The notes: a model not told the origin generated them from the sequence alone. Shown: positions 41,619 through 49,756, counted from the first letter of the stretch. The stretch is 64,000 nt of DNA from Bacillota bacterium (GCA_023436115.1 JAEZKQ010000014.1:28426-92425), one strand, 5' to 3'. A program made the numbers and translations.

Positions 41619-41669
41619 TGAGGATTTCTTTGTTTGTTTTGCAGGGCGATTGAAAAGAAAGGAACGAAA

Positions 41670-42368
41670 ATGAAAAAGGAATTTGACCTGCAATTTATGA
41701 AAGAAAATATGATGGGCCCCAACGCGGTCACATTATTGTATGAAACAATCGAAGGACTGACGCTTTTGCCCGGGATGCGGGTGATGGACTTGGGCTGCGG
41801 AACAGGTCTTACGTCTATGTGTCTGGCTGAGAGCGGCGCAACTGTTTTTGCGGTTGACCTGTGGATAACGGCGACGGAGAACGACCGCCGGTTTAAGCAG
41901 GTATCACCCGGCCGGGATATCATACCGATCCATGCGGATGCCACAGACTTGCCGTTTGCGGATGAGTTTTTCGATGCTGTGGTCAGCGTTGACTCGTATC
42001 ATTATTTCGGGCGCGATGCTAAGTATATGGATGAAAAACTGGCGCCTCTCGTAAAAAAAGGAGGCGTTATCGCCATATGCGTGCCGGGGCTTAAGCATGA
42101 GCTAAACGGTGAGCTGCCCGAGGAGATAAAAAAGTCGTGGTCAGCTAAAGATATGGAAACCATGCACTCATGTGAATGGTGGCATGGCCTGTTAAGCGAA
42201 TCCAAGCTCGTTGACGTATTAGAGGTTCGGGAAACGCGCAGCTTTGAAACATGCTGGGAAGACTGGCTGCAATGCGACAACCCATACGCGATAGGCGATC
42301 GGGCTGCCATGCGCGCGGGCGCGGGTAAATATTTGAATTTCGTGCTGATGATTTGCAGACGAAAATAA
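41670..42368 (+). CDS. Class I SAM-dependent methyltransferase
   Basis: A 232-residue methyltransferase: motif I VMDLGCGTGLTSMCLAE (SAM binding), motif II acidic end in FAVDLW, motif IV with SVDSYHYFGRDAKYM, motif VI around GGVIAICVPGLK. It is similar to ubiE/YcgJ-type methyltransferases acting on small molecules. The ATG at 41670 has AAGGA seven bases upstream. It lies downstream of a terminator-ended structured RNA, so read-through may control it. A terminator follows at 42388. Confidence 0.88.
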   Translation: MKKEFDLQFMKENMMGPNAVTLLYETIEGLTLLPGMRVMDLGCGTGLTSMCLAESGATVFAVDLWITATENDRRFKQVSPGRDIIPIHADATDLPFADEFFDAVVSVDSYHYFGRDAKYMDEKLAPLVKKGGVIAICVPGLKHELNGELPEEIKKSWSAKDMETMHSCEWWHGLLSESKLVDVLEVRETRSFETCWEDWLQCDNPYAIGDRAAMRAGAGKYLNFVLMICRRK

Positions 42369-42387
42369 ATTCGTGGCATAAGAAAAC

Positions 42388-42419
42388 GAGCCAGGGGAAA
42401 TGTTCTCTGGCTCCTTTTT
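42388..42419 (+). terminator. Intrinsic terminator of methyltransferase gene
   Basis: GAGCCAG (42388-42394) with CTGGCTC (42407-42413), then CTTTTTG. Confidence 0.9.
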
Positions 42420-42510
42420 GTTTTGTGTTTATTTTCTTCGGTGTGGATCACGCCGCTGCTTATGGCTCTTTTTTTGGGGGGTGACATATAGTCCCGCAAA
42501 GTTTGTGGAG

Positions 42511-42591
42511 ATGAATGACCCGACGCAGCGTATAAAAAGTATGCCGCCTGTAAAACTGGACAGTATCGCGCGCAGGATGTTTGGAAAGTAA
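42511..42591 (+). CDS. Possible short peptide gene between two terminators
   Basis: A 26-codon frame (MNDPTQRIKSMPPVKLDSIA...) followed 17 bases later by a good terminator, which argues for some transcript here. GTGGAG abuts the ATG, so the ribosome site is poorly spaced; an in-frame GTG at 42481 is an alternative. No family recognised. It may be the end of a decayed gene in the phage remnant. Confidence 0.25.
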   Translation: MNDPTQRIKSMPPVKLDSIARRMFGK

Positions 42592-42608
42592 TCAAGGCAA
42601 CTCATTAA

Positions 42609-42641
42609 GACCGTGGCGGTAAAGCCCGACGGTCTTTTTTT
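42609..42641 (+). terminator. Intrinsic terminator
   Basis: GACCGT (42609-42614) with ACGGTC (42629-42634), then TTTTTTT. Confidence 0.8.
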
Positions 42642-42833
42642 AATGTCTTTTTAAATCATTTTGGCTGGCTAGGGCATGGTTTTGCATTGGGGATAGGCCC
42701 GCTTTTCAGGGCATGGTTTAGATTTATTGTCAATTTGGTTATAACATCCAAAAAAATGGACTTGTATTCTGTATAATGAGAACAAATGTTCGATAATTGG
42801 AGGAACAGTATGCTAAAACCATTCGCGAGAGCC

Positions 42834-43217
42834 TTAGGTGGGGTGGTTGTTTTTGCCGCTCTCGTCCTTCATCGTCTGTGCAATCTTGAGGGCAATTCGA
42901 AATTCCTCGCCGCTGATGTTACGCTTTTCAACCTCTTGAAGCATCTCACGTGTGATGCCTCGGCTTAAAAGCGCCGGCGGGACGTCGTTTTGCTCAAGCT
43001 TTAAGTAATCGCGGCTTTGTGTAATGCCCAGTATGTAATCGGCAGAGCACTCCAGCTCGGCGCAAAGCTTTTCCAGGACCTCGATAGACGGGCGTTTGCG
43101 TCCCTTTTCTATCTCGGCTAGAAATGCCTGTGTTATGCCGATACGCTCCGCAAGCTGGGTTTGTGTCAGGCCCTGCAGTTTTCGCCGCTGCTTGAGTCTG
43201 GTTGAAAGATCTGGCAT
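42834..43217 (-). CDS. CI-like XRE repressor
   Basis: A 127-residue phage-type repressor. HTH domain: LKQRRKLQGLTQTQLAERIG, ITQAFLAEIEKGRKRPSIEV, LEKLCAELECSADYILGI. The C-terminal part (GITREMLQEVEKRNISGEEF, RIALKIAQTMKDE) is helical and has no LexA-like protease motif, so it would be released by another signal. It is transcribed away from a small Cro-like gene with three shared operator-like sites between, the classical lysogeny switch layout. Promoter: TATAAT at 43271-43266 on its strand. Confidence 0.85.
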   Translation of the reverse strand: MPDLSTRLKQRRKLQGLTQTQLAERIGITQAFLAEIEKGRKRPSIEVLEKLCAELECSADYILGITQSRDYLKLEQNDVPPALLSRGITREMLQEVEKRNISGEEFRIALKIAQTMKDESGKNNHPT

Positions 43218-43241
43218 AGGAAAGTAGTCTCCTTTGTTTGA

Positions 43242-43261
43242 TTGAGTGTTGAGGAACTCAA
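43242..43261. repeat. Inverted repeat TTGAGT-N8-ACTCAA
   Basis: TTGAGT (43242-43247) and ACTCAA (43256-43261) in the leader of the CI-like gene; possibly an extra regulator site or mRNA hairpin. Confidence 0.4.
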
Positions 43262-43269
43262 TACGATTA

Positions 43270-43353
43270 TAGCTCTAAGCGATAGATTTGTATAGTATAG
43301 CTTAAAGCTATTGACATTTTGTCGAATTATGGTTAGTTTATAGCTGAAAGCTA
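43270..43353. promoter_or_regulatory. Divergent phage-type switch with three operators
   Basis: Three copies of TAGCT-N3-AGCTA: TAGCTCTAAGCGA (43270-43282, imperfect), TAGCTTAAAGCTA (43298-43310, perfect), TAGCTGAAAGCTA (43341-43353, perfect). The rightward promoter TTGACA (43311-43316) sits between the second and third, and the leftward TATAAT (43271-43266) overlaps the first. The array resembles OR/OL of temperate phages. Confidence 0.75.
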
Positions 43354-43373
43354 TTATTTCGGAGGTGGCAGTC

Positions 43374-43607
43374 ATGAGAGTCGCGTTGGCGATGCTGCGA
43401 GAAGGAGCAAACATTACTCAGATGCAGGTCTCACGAAGCGCGGGCATATCACAGGGGTATTATTCGGATATTGAATGCGGCGTACGGTGTCCTTCCCCGG
43501 ATGTAGCGGTACGTATAGCACAAGTACTTCGCATTCCAGAGGAAGAGATATTTCGTATTTTTTATGCGGAAGGACAGGAGAAAAGGAGCGATCGGTATGC
43601 AGGATGA
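43374..43607 (+). CDS. Cro-like XRE regulator
   Basis: A 77-residue HTH protein (EGANITQMQVSRSAGISQGY, YSDIECGVRCPSPDVAVRIA, VLRIPEEEIFRIFYAEG). The start at 43374 has GGAGG eight bases upstream. It lies opposite the CI-like gene and first in a rightward block of small phage genes, so it probably acts as the competing Cro-type repressor on the shared TAGCT-N3-AGCTA operators. It overlaps the next gene by 11 bases. Confidence 0.8.
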   Translation: MRVALAMLREGANITQMQVSRSAGISQGYYSDIECGVRCPSPDVAVRIAQVLRIPEEEIFRIFYAEGQEKRSDRYAG

Positions 43608-43785
43608 GACAAACGGGGGAACAGCGCGTTTAAACGCGCTATCAGAAGCCCTGACTTTGGTCAGGGAGGCGTATGTGAAAACAAAAGATTGCACTGTGGC
43701 TATGGCCGCTCTGGTTTTAAGCGAGCTTGCACTGCATGAGATCAATTTGCTGGAAGAACGAAAAAAAGCAGGGAAGCCGGTATGA
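43597..43785 (+). CDS. Small helical phage-type protein
   Basis: A 62-residue protein, mostly helical (TARLNALSEALTLVREAYVK, TKDCTVAMAALVLSELALHE). No family recognised. AAAGGAG lies nine bases before the ATG at 43597. It overlaps the genes on both sides (11 bases and ATGA), as in phage early regions. Confidence 0.65.
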   Translation: MQDETNGGTARLNALSEALTLVREAYVKTKDCTVAMAALVLSELALHEINLLEERKKAGKPV

Positions 43786-43988
43786 GCTCTGCACGTTTTT
43801 GTGGCGAGGCAGAGCAGCCGCCTGCAGCGTTTTACTGTGACTATTGCGGCGGCATGGTCTGCCAGGGATGCGGCTATTACAGCTATGAGACACTGCGGAT
43901 ATGTGATGGCTGCGCCCGGCGCTTTGCATGGACACAGTTTTTGCAGATGGCTAAGCGAGATATCGCAAAATTGGATCATTGGATATGA
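43782..43988 (+). CDS. Small Cys-rich zinc-finger-like protein
   Basis: A 68-residue protein with CDYCGGMVCQGCGYYSYETL and RICDGCARRF, that is CxxC...CxxC...CxxC, suggesting one or two zinc-binding knuckles. Such proteins occur in phage early clusters, possibly as nucleic-acid binders. The start overlaps the preceding stop (ATGA). Confidence 0.65.
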   Translation: MSSARFCGEAEQPPAAFYCDYCGGMVCQGCGYYSYETLRICDGCARRFAWTQFLQMAKRDIAKLDHWI

Positions 43989-44004
43989 AAAGAGGGTGAT
44001 GTAA

Positions 44005-44502
44005 ATGAGAGAGGCTGAGAAATTTTTAAAGGATTATTGGTATGCGGCGCGCAGTATAGGACGGCTGATGCTGGATTTGTCAGCGGCGAGGCACGCGTAT
44101 GAACAGAGCTTGACCAGCATGCCCGTTTCAGGCGGCTTTGTGAAAGCGGGCGGGCCGCACCGAGGCGGCACAAGTGCGGTAGAGCGTGCGGCTGTTATCG
44201 CGATAGATCAGTTTCATGCCGAGATGCTCAGCATAGAAAAGCGGCTTCAGAATGAACGGCATACGCTCTCGCATATTGAGCAGACGGTAGGCAAAGCGGG
44301 GCTGAGCGCACCCGAAGCGGGATATGTGCGGCTGCGCTATTTTGAAGGACGCAGCGTTGAGGCGGCGGCACAGCGGCTTTACTGCTCCGTCGCAACGTGC
44401 GGGCGGCTGCGCGTATCCGCTCTGAATAAGATCGAGAATGTTTTAAACGCGTATCAAAAACAGACGGATATATCGCCGGAGCTGTTGACAAATTGCCGTT
44501 AG
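44005..44502 (+). CDS. Sigma-like phage late-gene regulator (RinA/ArpU-like)
   Basis: A 165-residue protein. The N-terminal half is helical (AEKFLKDYWYAARSIGRLML). The C-terminal half has a sigma-70 region 4-like HTH: EAGYVRLRYFEGRSVEAAAQ, RLYCSVATCGRLRVSALNKI. It resembles DUF1492/ArpU/RinA-type activators that switch on late phage genes. GAGGGTGAT precedes the ATG. It is last of the small phage gene set; no late genes follow, supporting remnant status. Confidence 0.7.
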   Translation: MREAEKFLKDYWYAARSIGRLMLDLSAARHAYEQSLTSMPVSGGFVKAGGPHRGGTSAVERAAVIAIDQFHAEMLSIEKRLQNERHTLSHIEQTVGKAGLSAPEAGYVRLRYFEGRSVEAAAQRLYCSVATCGRLRVSALNKIENVLNAYQKQTDISPELLTNCR

Positions 44503-44562
44503 GCGCATGAAGCGGTTGGGACGCGGGTACAATACCGTCAAAGCAGCTGAAGGAGCAAAGCC

Positions 44563-44787
44563 ATGGAAGTCTATTACAAGCTTCAGGATTTAGAGACGGT
44601 GGCCATGGATGACGGGAAAACAGTCTATATATTCGATCACGACACGGGCCGGTGGGTCGTTGACACGGGTCGCCTGCTATTGGACAGGCTGGGCCACACG
44701 AGCGGCGAAAGCTTGGGGCCATGCGAACAAATATCAAAGGATGAAGCGCAGGCATTCATCGGATATGAAGAAGACTACGTCGAATAA
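44563..44787 (+). CDS. Small protein, function unknown
   Basis: A 74-residue soluble protein (YYKLQDLETVAMDDGKTVYI, FDHDTGRWVVDTGRLLLDRL) with an acidic end (EDYVE). No family recognised. AAGGAGC lies seven bases before the ATG. It is 60 bases after the sigma-like gene and may belong to the phage block or be a host gene. Confidence 0.6.
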   Translation: MEVYYKLQDLETVAMDDGKTVYIFDHDTGRWVVDTGRLLLDRLGHTSGESLGPCEQISKDEAQAFIGYEEDYVE

Positions 44788-44829
44788 GAATTATACGCCG
44801 TTGATATGGAACAGAATGGGAGCATATGG

Positions 44830-44835
44830 TATAAT
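44830..44835 (+). promoter_or_regulatory. Extended -10 promoter of the DUF6054/ohr unit
   Basis: TGG-TATAAT (TGn extension). No good -35 at 17 bases, as expected for extended -10 promoters. About 54 bases before the proposed start. Confidence 0.55.
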
Positions 44836-44888
44836 AGCCATGCGGGGTGGATAACGACATCCTGAAAAAACAGTTTTGCGAGGTTGTT

Positions 44889-45224
44889 ATGGAAGATACT
44901 TTTTTTGTCTCGCTGGATGTTCAGGGAGCCATCAATATCATTGACGGCGCTGTTGTCAGGGGCAGTATAACGGGTGAACGTATTGACCATTACGGAGTGG
45001 GTGCGCCGGGCGGTGGTGGTTTTGTGGTGCTCGTGTATGAAAAGCATTATTACAGAGCCGGAAACCGTTTGACGCTGACGGTCGTTATCGACGATCTGAC
45101 CGGACGGACACGCGTTCACAGCGTCAGCGGGGGCGGCGGAGAAGGCTTCTTCCGTTTTGACTGGGGTGCATCCAAAAGCTTTTCGGGTGTTGTGGCCAGT
45201 GCACTGGCCCCGTATCGGATTTAA
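44889..45224 (+). CDS. DUF6054-like protein
   Basis: A 111-residue, beta-rich protein: TFFVSLDVQGAINIIDGAVV, YEKHYYRAGNRLTLTVVIDD, VHSVSGGGGEGFFRFDWGAS. The YYRAGNRLTLxV and SGGG...F-F pattern fits the uncharacterised DUF6054 family. GAGG lies five bases before ATG 44889; an in-frame GTG at 44847 is closer to the promoter and less likely. It ends 14 bases before the ohr gene, so the two are probably co-transcribed. Confidence 0.65.
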   Translation: MEDTFFVSLDVQGAINIIDGAVVRGSITGERIDHYGVGAPGGGGFVVLVYEKHYYRAGNRLTLTVVIDDLTGRTRVHSVSGGGGEGFFRFDWGASKSFSGVVASALAPYRI

Positions 45225-45238
45225 GAAAGGGAGAACAT

Positions 45239-45661
45239 ATGAACATTGCATACAAAACAACCGCTTTATCGACAGGGGGCCGCGACGGCCAGGTGAAGGT
45301 GGAAAACAGTCCGCTTTCGTTTGAGATGGCTCTGCCCAAGGAAATGGGCGGAGGCAAGCCTGCAGGGGTAAACCCCGAACAGCTTTTTGCAGCCGGATAT
45401 GCGGCTTGCTTCGGCAGCGCCTTGCAGCATGTGATCCGCGTGCGCAAACTTAAAATCGCCGCGCCGGACGTACAGGTCACGGTGGGGATAGGGAGAAACG
45501 AGAATGGCCGCTATGAGCTGACCGCCGATATCACGGCCATATTTACAGGCGTCGAGTTGACCGAGGCGCAGGATATAACAAATGAAGCGCATACCGTTTG
45601 CCCTTATTCCAATGCCACACGCGGGAATATTGAGGTGACAGTATCCGCTCAGGTCAGATAG
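45239..45661 (+). CDS. ohr: Organic hydroperoxide resistance protein Ohr
   Basis: A 140-residue OsmC/Ohr peroxidase. The catalytic Cys pair is in AGYAACFGSALQHV and AHTVCPYSNATRGN, with the Arg/Glu partners typical of the family upstream (NPEQLFAAGYAA). It reduces organic peroxides using lipoyl or thiol reductants, complementing rubrerythrin. Family length. It follows the DUF6054-like gene and is transcribed with it. No OhrR regulator is near. Confidence 0.94.
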   Translation: MNIAYKTTALSTGGRDGQVKVENSPLSFEMALPKEMGGGKPAGVNPEQLFAAGYAACFGSALQHVIRVRKLKIAAPDVQVTVGIGRNENGRYELTADITAIFTGVELTEAQDITNEAHTVCPYSNATRGNIEVTVSAQVR

Positions 45662-45690
45662 TACGTACCGGCTAAAACGCGCAGAAAGTA

Positions 45691-46794
45691 TTATGATGCG
45701 GCAGACACCTTAATCTTCTTGTTTCTGCGTGTTTTTATTTCGGCAGCGATCCATACGAGCAGCGGAATGATTATTTGGAAAGGCACCGCATAGTATTGAT
45801 AGACTTTGACGAAATCAGACATCTGCATCGCGTTGGTAAATAGAATCGCTCTTAAGGCGACCGCGAGCAGCGCGACGGGGACCACGATAAGCCGATATTG
45901 CTTGATACCGAATAGATGAGCGATGCCCTTAGAGGCAACAAGCAGGCTTAGTGCTGTTTTTGAGATGCCCGAAAGTATATAATTCATAGAGACAGTGCCT
46001 TCAATGCGCGCAAAGTAATCACCGATATAGATGACCCTCGCGGCTGAGAAGGACGGGAAGTATTTCTGCTGAATCAACGCAGGCCCGAGCAGCTCAATAT
46101 TGCGCAGCATCGCCAATAGCAGAAAGAGTGCACCGAGCATCACACCGTAAATATAAGTTTTATAAGGGCTGCTTTTTATCTTTATTGAGCCGGCAACACC
46201 TAAAAAGAGAACAGACTCAGCAAAAGGAAATGTGAAGATCGTGAAGGACGTGGATGAGATGTCGGAGAAGCTGTGCGCCATGACGGGCTGTATATGTGAA
46301 AAATCCATTTGTTGTATAGACGCTATGATCGTAAAAACCACAATCAATATAATAATGGGAAGCGTCACAAGCGCCCATTTCCCCAATGTTTCTATGCCGC
46401 TTACCGCAATGTAAGCAGTGACGAGTATCATGATAATAGATAGAGCGAGCGGCGGTGTCTCGGGCATGGCTGTAGTTACTATAAACTGAGTAAAGTTACT
46501 TAATACGAGTGAAGTCAAATGCAGCGCGTACCAAGTAAAAAGCACGATCAACGCTTTACCGGCTATTTTTCCAAAGAGTATTTCTAAAATGCAAAATATA
46601 TCCTTTTCGGGATAAAGCCGCATGATGCGTGCATATATGAGAGCGACCGGGATAAAGTAAACAGCAGCCATCAGCAGGGAGATCCAGGAATCCTGTGCGG
46701 CTTCCGTGCTTCCGCCGAGTATCATGCTGCTGCCTAATATAAACGTGGCTATGATGCACTTTGCCTGAGATGCGGATATCATTTCTTTTTGCAT
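45691..46794 (-). CDS. gerAB: Spore germination receptor B subunit (GerAB family permease)
   Basis: A 367-residue APC-superfamily permease with about ten membrane segments: ISASQAKCIIATFILGSSMI, YARIMRLYPEKDIFCILEIL, LGKWALVTLPIIILIVVFTI. This is the GerAB/GerKB type, which binds the germinant in the spore inner membrane. GAAGGAAG lies six bases before the ATG. It is last in the gerAA-gerAC-2TM-gerAB operon, 21 bases after the small membrane gene. Confidence 0.93.
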   Translation of the reverse strand: MQKEMISASQAKCIIATFILGSSMILGGSTEAAQDSWISLLMAAVYFIPVALIYARIMRLYPEKDIFCILEILFGKIAGKALIVLFTWYALHLTSLVLSNFTQFIVTTAMPETPPLALSIIMILVTAYIAVSGIETLGKWALVTLPIIILIVVFTIIASIQQMDFSHIQPVMAHSFSDISSTSFTIFTFPFAESVLFLGVAGSIKIKSSPYKTYIYGVMLGALFLLLAMLRNIELLGPALIQQKYFPSFSAARVIYIGDYFARIEGTVSMNYILSGISKTALSLLVASKGIAHLFGIKQYRLIVVPVALLAVALRAILFTNAMQMSDFVKVYQYYAVPFQIIIPLLVWIAAEIKTRRNKKIKVSAAS

Positions 46795-46815
46795 AAATGT
46801 CTTCCTTCTTTAATA

Positions 46816-47031
46816 TTACTTGACAGGCACAATCATTTTCACGACGGCTTCAATCGCTTGTGTGGGGCTGGGAACCTTGACTCCGAAGCTATATAGCATC
46901 AGTATGCCAAAGCTCAGTACAAGAAGTAAGCAATAAACGATATTGACTTTTTTCTGCCGCTTCTTGATTTTTGGTAGAAAATCAAGTAATATGGCCCCCG
47001 TAAAAAGGGCGAGTACAATGACGGTGAGCAT
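46816..47031 (-). CDS. Small two-TM protein in the germination operon (GerD-subunit-like)
   Basis: A 71-residue protein with two hydrophobic helices (MLTVIVLALFTGAILLDFLP, NIVYCLLLVLSFGILMLYSF) joined by a Lys/Arg-rich loop. Such small two-TM D-type subunits occur in some ger operons and can modulate germination rate. It sits between gerAC and gerAB with short spacing (12 and 21 bases). Ribosome site weak (GAGAG). Confidence 0.75.
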   Translation of the reverse strand: MLTVIVLALFTGAILLDFLPKIKKRQKKVNIVYCLLLVLSFGILMLYSFGVKVPSPTQAIEAVVKMIVPVK

Positions 47032-47043
47032 GCCGACTCTCTT

Positions 47044-48183
47044 TCATTCGATTTTCATTGAGGCGGAATTGACAATATTGACTTTTGCCAGCACTTCCAC
47101 ATCAAGCGATGGGAACAACGTGTCCCAGTTATCACGCAGCTGTTTCCACAGCACGTTATTATTTTTACATATCAAACTGCCAAAACCGAAAATATCGCTG
47201 CCATACTCTGTCTGTACCTTTTTTATCGTCTCGCTGACTCTGTTCGCAAGTATTTGAGCTGCTGTGTTTTCCAGACTGACATACTGCTGAGCACCAGCCT
47301 TATGCAAATCATGCATGCGCTCGGCGAAAGATGTATCCATTTCTATCTCAACACGAATTTTGAGCTTGCCGTCCTTATTTGTAAAAGACGTTTTGGTTGT
47401 ATTTTTTTTTATTTCAAGAGATACATTGTCGGGGCCGCTCCCCTCAGAGGGAAAGGTGAGGATTCCGCCTTCCACCTCGTTAATGGCAATCAAGAAATAT
47501 TTCGATTCAACGGGTGTTAAATACCCAACTAATTTATGTTCTTTAAAAACAGCAGAGCCAAACAGTTCGGCAGTCAGTTCACCATTGTTAACCACGTTAG
47601 TAAGAACAGGCAGCGCGAGTTCAATGCCTTCGGTATGCAGTATGTTATAAACCTGATAAAGCTGCCGGTATACCGATGACGACGTGAGTTTGTTGTCGGT
47701 TTCTATATTCCGACTGATCTCAAGTGCTGTGACGGGGCTTACAATGGTCTCGTATCTAAAAATATCGGCCGCCGTCTCCTCTGCTGATACAAATAGTATA
47801 AGTGTTTCACGTATCTCGGCATCCCTCATCAGCCAGCTAATGAGGTTGAGTATGTCTTCGTTTCGCGCGATATCATCGCTGATGATAACCGTTTGTGTAT
47901 GGCCGAAATAAAGCTGACCAATGATCCGCCTTGCGGCATTTCTCGCCGCGTCAAACAGCGTTTTGCCTTCGGATTCAATCAGCTTACCGGTGCCGCCTTC
48001 CGATTGAAGGTCTCCGGTCAAATCCACCGTCTGATAAGTAATATGATAGTCGCTGCTTTGTGCGTTGCGGTCTATGGCGATGCCCGCGATGAGCGACAAT
48101 TCGTCAAGGCTTCTGTAGTTCCAACATCCGCCGCAAAGCGGTACGAGCAAAATCAGCAAACCGCATAAGACTTTTTTAATCAC
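47044..48183 (-). CDS. gerAC: Spore germination receptor C subunit (GerAC lipoprotein)
   Basis: A 379-residue lipoprotein of the Ger(x)C family. Signal MIKKVLCGLLILLVPLCGGC with lipobox Cys at 20, then CWNYRSLDELSLIAGIAIDR (family signature W-Y/x-R-x-L-x-E-L), KTLFDAARNAARRIIGQLYF and GHTQTVIISDDIA, with the C-terminal domain (EIEMDTSFAERM, ending VNIVNSASMKIE). It anchors to the outer face of the spore inner membrane as part of the receptor. It starts at a GTG overlapping the gerAA stop (GTGA). Confidence 0.94.
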   Translation of the reverse strand: MIKKVLCGLLILLVPLCGGCWNYRSLDELSLIAGIAIDRNAQSSDYHITYQTVDLTGDLQSEGGTGKLIESEGKTLFDAARNAARRIIGQLYFGHTQTVIISDDIARNEDILNLISWLMRDAEIRETLILFVSAEETAADIFRYETIVSPVTALEISRNIETDNKLTSSSVYRQLYQVYNILHTEGIELALPVLTNVVNNGELTAELFGSAVFKEHKLVGYLTPVESKYFLIAINEVEGGILTFPSEGSGPDNVSLEIKKNTTKTSFTNKDGKLKIRVEIEMDTSFAERMHDLHKAGAQQYVSLENTAAQILANRVSETIKKVQTEYGSDIFGFGSLICKNNNVLWKQLRDNWDTLFPSLDVEVLAKVNIVNSASMKIE

Positions 48184-49727
48184 ATGTTGTCACCATCCGT
48201 CTTTTGGCGCGTCTGGTTTTTTGACAGCATGCGGGGTCTTTTAATCATTGTCCACCATGGCCCTCGGAAAAATGTGTCCTTAACCTCTTGATATTGCAGA
48301 TTACCCGCGGCCATCACCTGAGGTACGCCAAACGAGCGCAGATTGAAAAGGTGGATAACGGCGGCTGATACGGCTAAAAAAAAGCCGTATAAGCCAAAAA
48401 ATGACGCGGATAAAAGGAAGATGTAACGAAAGAAGATGACAGGGCCGCTGAGCCTGGGAACGAGCAGGTTGGTGATGCCCGTTAATGCCACTATAATTAC
48501 CATCGGAGCCGCCACAAACTTGGCCTCAACGGCCGCCTGACCGATAACCAGAGCGCCCACAATACTGAGGGCCTGGCCGATATTAGACGGCATACGCACG
48601 CCCGTCTCGCGCAGTATATCAAATATGATAAGCATTAAGATCGCTTCAATGGATGCAGGGAACGGTACACCCTGCCGCTCGATGGTAATATTAATCAACA
48701 GATGTGTGGGCAGCATTTCATGATGATAAGCCACAATGGCGATATAAAAGGCCGGGACAATAAGCGTGAGAATAAAGCCAAATATGCGCAGCATGCGCGT
48801 AAACGAGGTATAATAAAAATTCATGTAGTAGTCTTCGGCGCTCTGAAAATTCTCGATAAACAAGAACGGCAAAGTAATCACCGTAGGACTACCGTCCAGC
48901 ATCAATGCGATACGCCCTTCCAGCAGCCGGGCGATCACAATGTCGGGGCGCTCGGTATAGCCTGTGGTACGAAACGGAGAAAGATGGCTATCTTTAATCA
49001 ACTCCGATATGTAGTTGGTGTCGAGCGTGCCGTCGATGTCAATTTTGTCAAGCCGCCTGTAAAGCTCCGCAAGTATTTTTGTATTGACGACACCCTCCAT
49101 ATAGCAAATACAGCTTAGGGTCTTTGTACGTCTCCCGAACTTATAGTATTTCATTTTAAGCTTATTCGTACGCACACGCCGCCGCAGCATAGAAAGGTTT
49201 GTTAGCATTGATTCTGTAAAACCTTCTCGCGGGCCGCTCAGTGTCCGTTCATTTTCCGGTTCTGAAATGGCGCGGGTCGTAAAGCATTTGGTGTCAAGAA
49301 TCAGCCCGCTGGATTCTCCGTCTATAAATAACACAGTACTGCCATAGCTCACGGCTTCGATGATACTTTGCAGACTGTCAGTTTGCTGCATGTCACTGAT
49401 CTGAATAATTTCGTCCATAACTGTTGAAATCAACTCTTTATCTGTCATGGATACGCTGGAATTCATAAGCGGCCTAATAATGTTGTCGTTAATAATGGCG
49501 TTGTCGACCACACCTTCACAAAAGATAATGCAAAAACGAAGGCTTTCATTATTCCTGTTTTTAACCATCTTGGTTCTTAAGATGTCAACATCCATAAAGA
49601 GCTGATTGATGGTATCTAAATTCGTGTCCAGAGAACGTACAAGACGAGCATCGCCCAAATCCTGATTGAGATTTTTTACAGCATCGTCTATAATCTTTTG
49701 CTTCTTTTCGGAAGAAAAGCGAAACAT
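48180..49727 (-). CDS. gerAA: Spore germination receptor A subunit (GerAA family)
   Basis: A 515-residue GerA-family protein. Soluble N-terminal domain (~1-280) with VDILRTKMVKNRNNESLRF, LFIDGESSGLILDTKCFTTR, PREGFTESMLTNLSMLRRRV (the conserved R-G-P-R-E-G-F-x-E element). The membrane domain (~285-480) has about five helices (IFGFILTLIVPAFYIAIVAY, QGVPFPASIEAILMLIIFDI, RLSGPVIFFRYIFLLSASFF). It forms the ion-channel/ligand-relay part of the receptor. The ATG at 49727 has AAAGGAG six bases upstream. First gene of the operon behind a sigma-G-like promoter. Confidence 0.95.
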   Translation of the reverse strand: MFRFSSEKKQKIIDDAVKNLNQDLGDARLVRSLDTNLDTINQLFMDVDILRTKMVKNRNNESLRFCIIFCEGVVDNAIINDNIIRPLMNSSVSMTDKELISTVMDEIIQISDMQQTDSLQSIIEAVSYGSTVLFIDGESSGLILDTKCFTTRAISEPENERTLSGPREGFTESMLTNLSMLRRRVRTNKLKMKYYKFGRRTKTLSCICYMEGVVNTKILAELYRRLDKIDIDGTLDTNYISELIKDSHLSPFRTTGYTERPDIVIARLLEGRIALMLDGSPTVITLPFLFIENFQSAEDYYMNFYYTSFTRMLRIFGFILTLIVPAFYIAIVAYHHEMLPTHLLINITIERQGVPFPASIEAILMLIIFDILRETGVRMPSNIGQALSIVGALVIGQAAVEAKFVAAPMVIIVALTGITNLLVPRLSGPVIFFRYIFLLSASFFGLYGFFLAVSAAVIHLFNLRSFGVPQVMAAGNLQYQEVKDTFFRGPWWTMIKRPRMLSKNQTRQKTDGDNM

Positions 49728-49756
49728 GGCATTCTCCTTTAATAAGATATTGTTCT

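Larger units (their letters stand above)
41278..41669 (+). other. Intergenic region with terminator, promoter and structured RNA
   Basis: It contains the holin-operon terminator (41357-41385), a near-consensus promoter (41421-41448) and the rod-shaped RNA with its own terminator (41455-41618). The bases from 41619 to 41669 form the methyltransferase leader with AAGGA. Confidence 0.7.
42369..42833. other. Intergenic region with two terminators and a short reading frame
   Basis: Terminator 42388-42419, a possible 26-codon frame at 42511-42591, terminator 42609-42641, then AT-rich DNA to the end of the repressor gene at 42834. Confidence 0.5.

Noticed and set aside
40306..44502. An intact prophage
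   Set aside because: No integrase, portal, terminase, capsid or endolysin genes and no attachment-site repeats could be seen.
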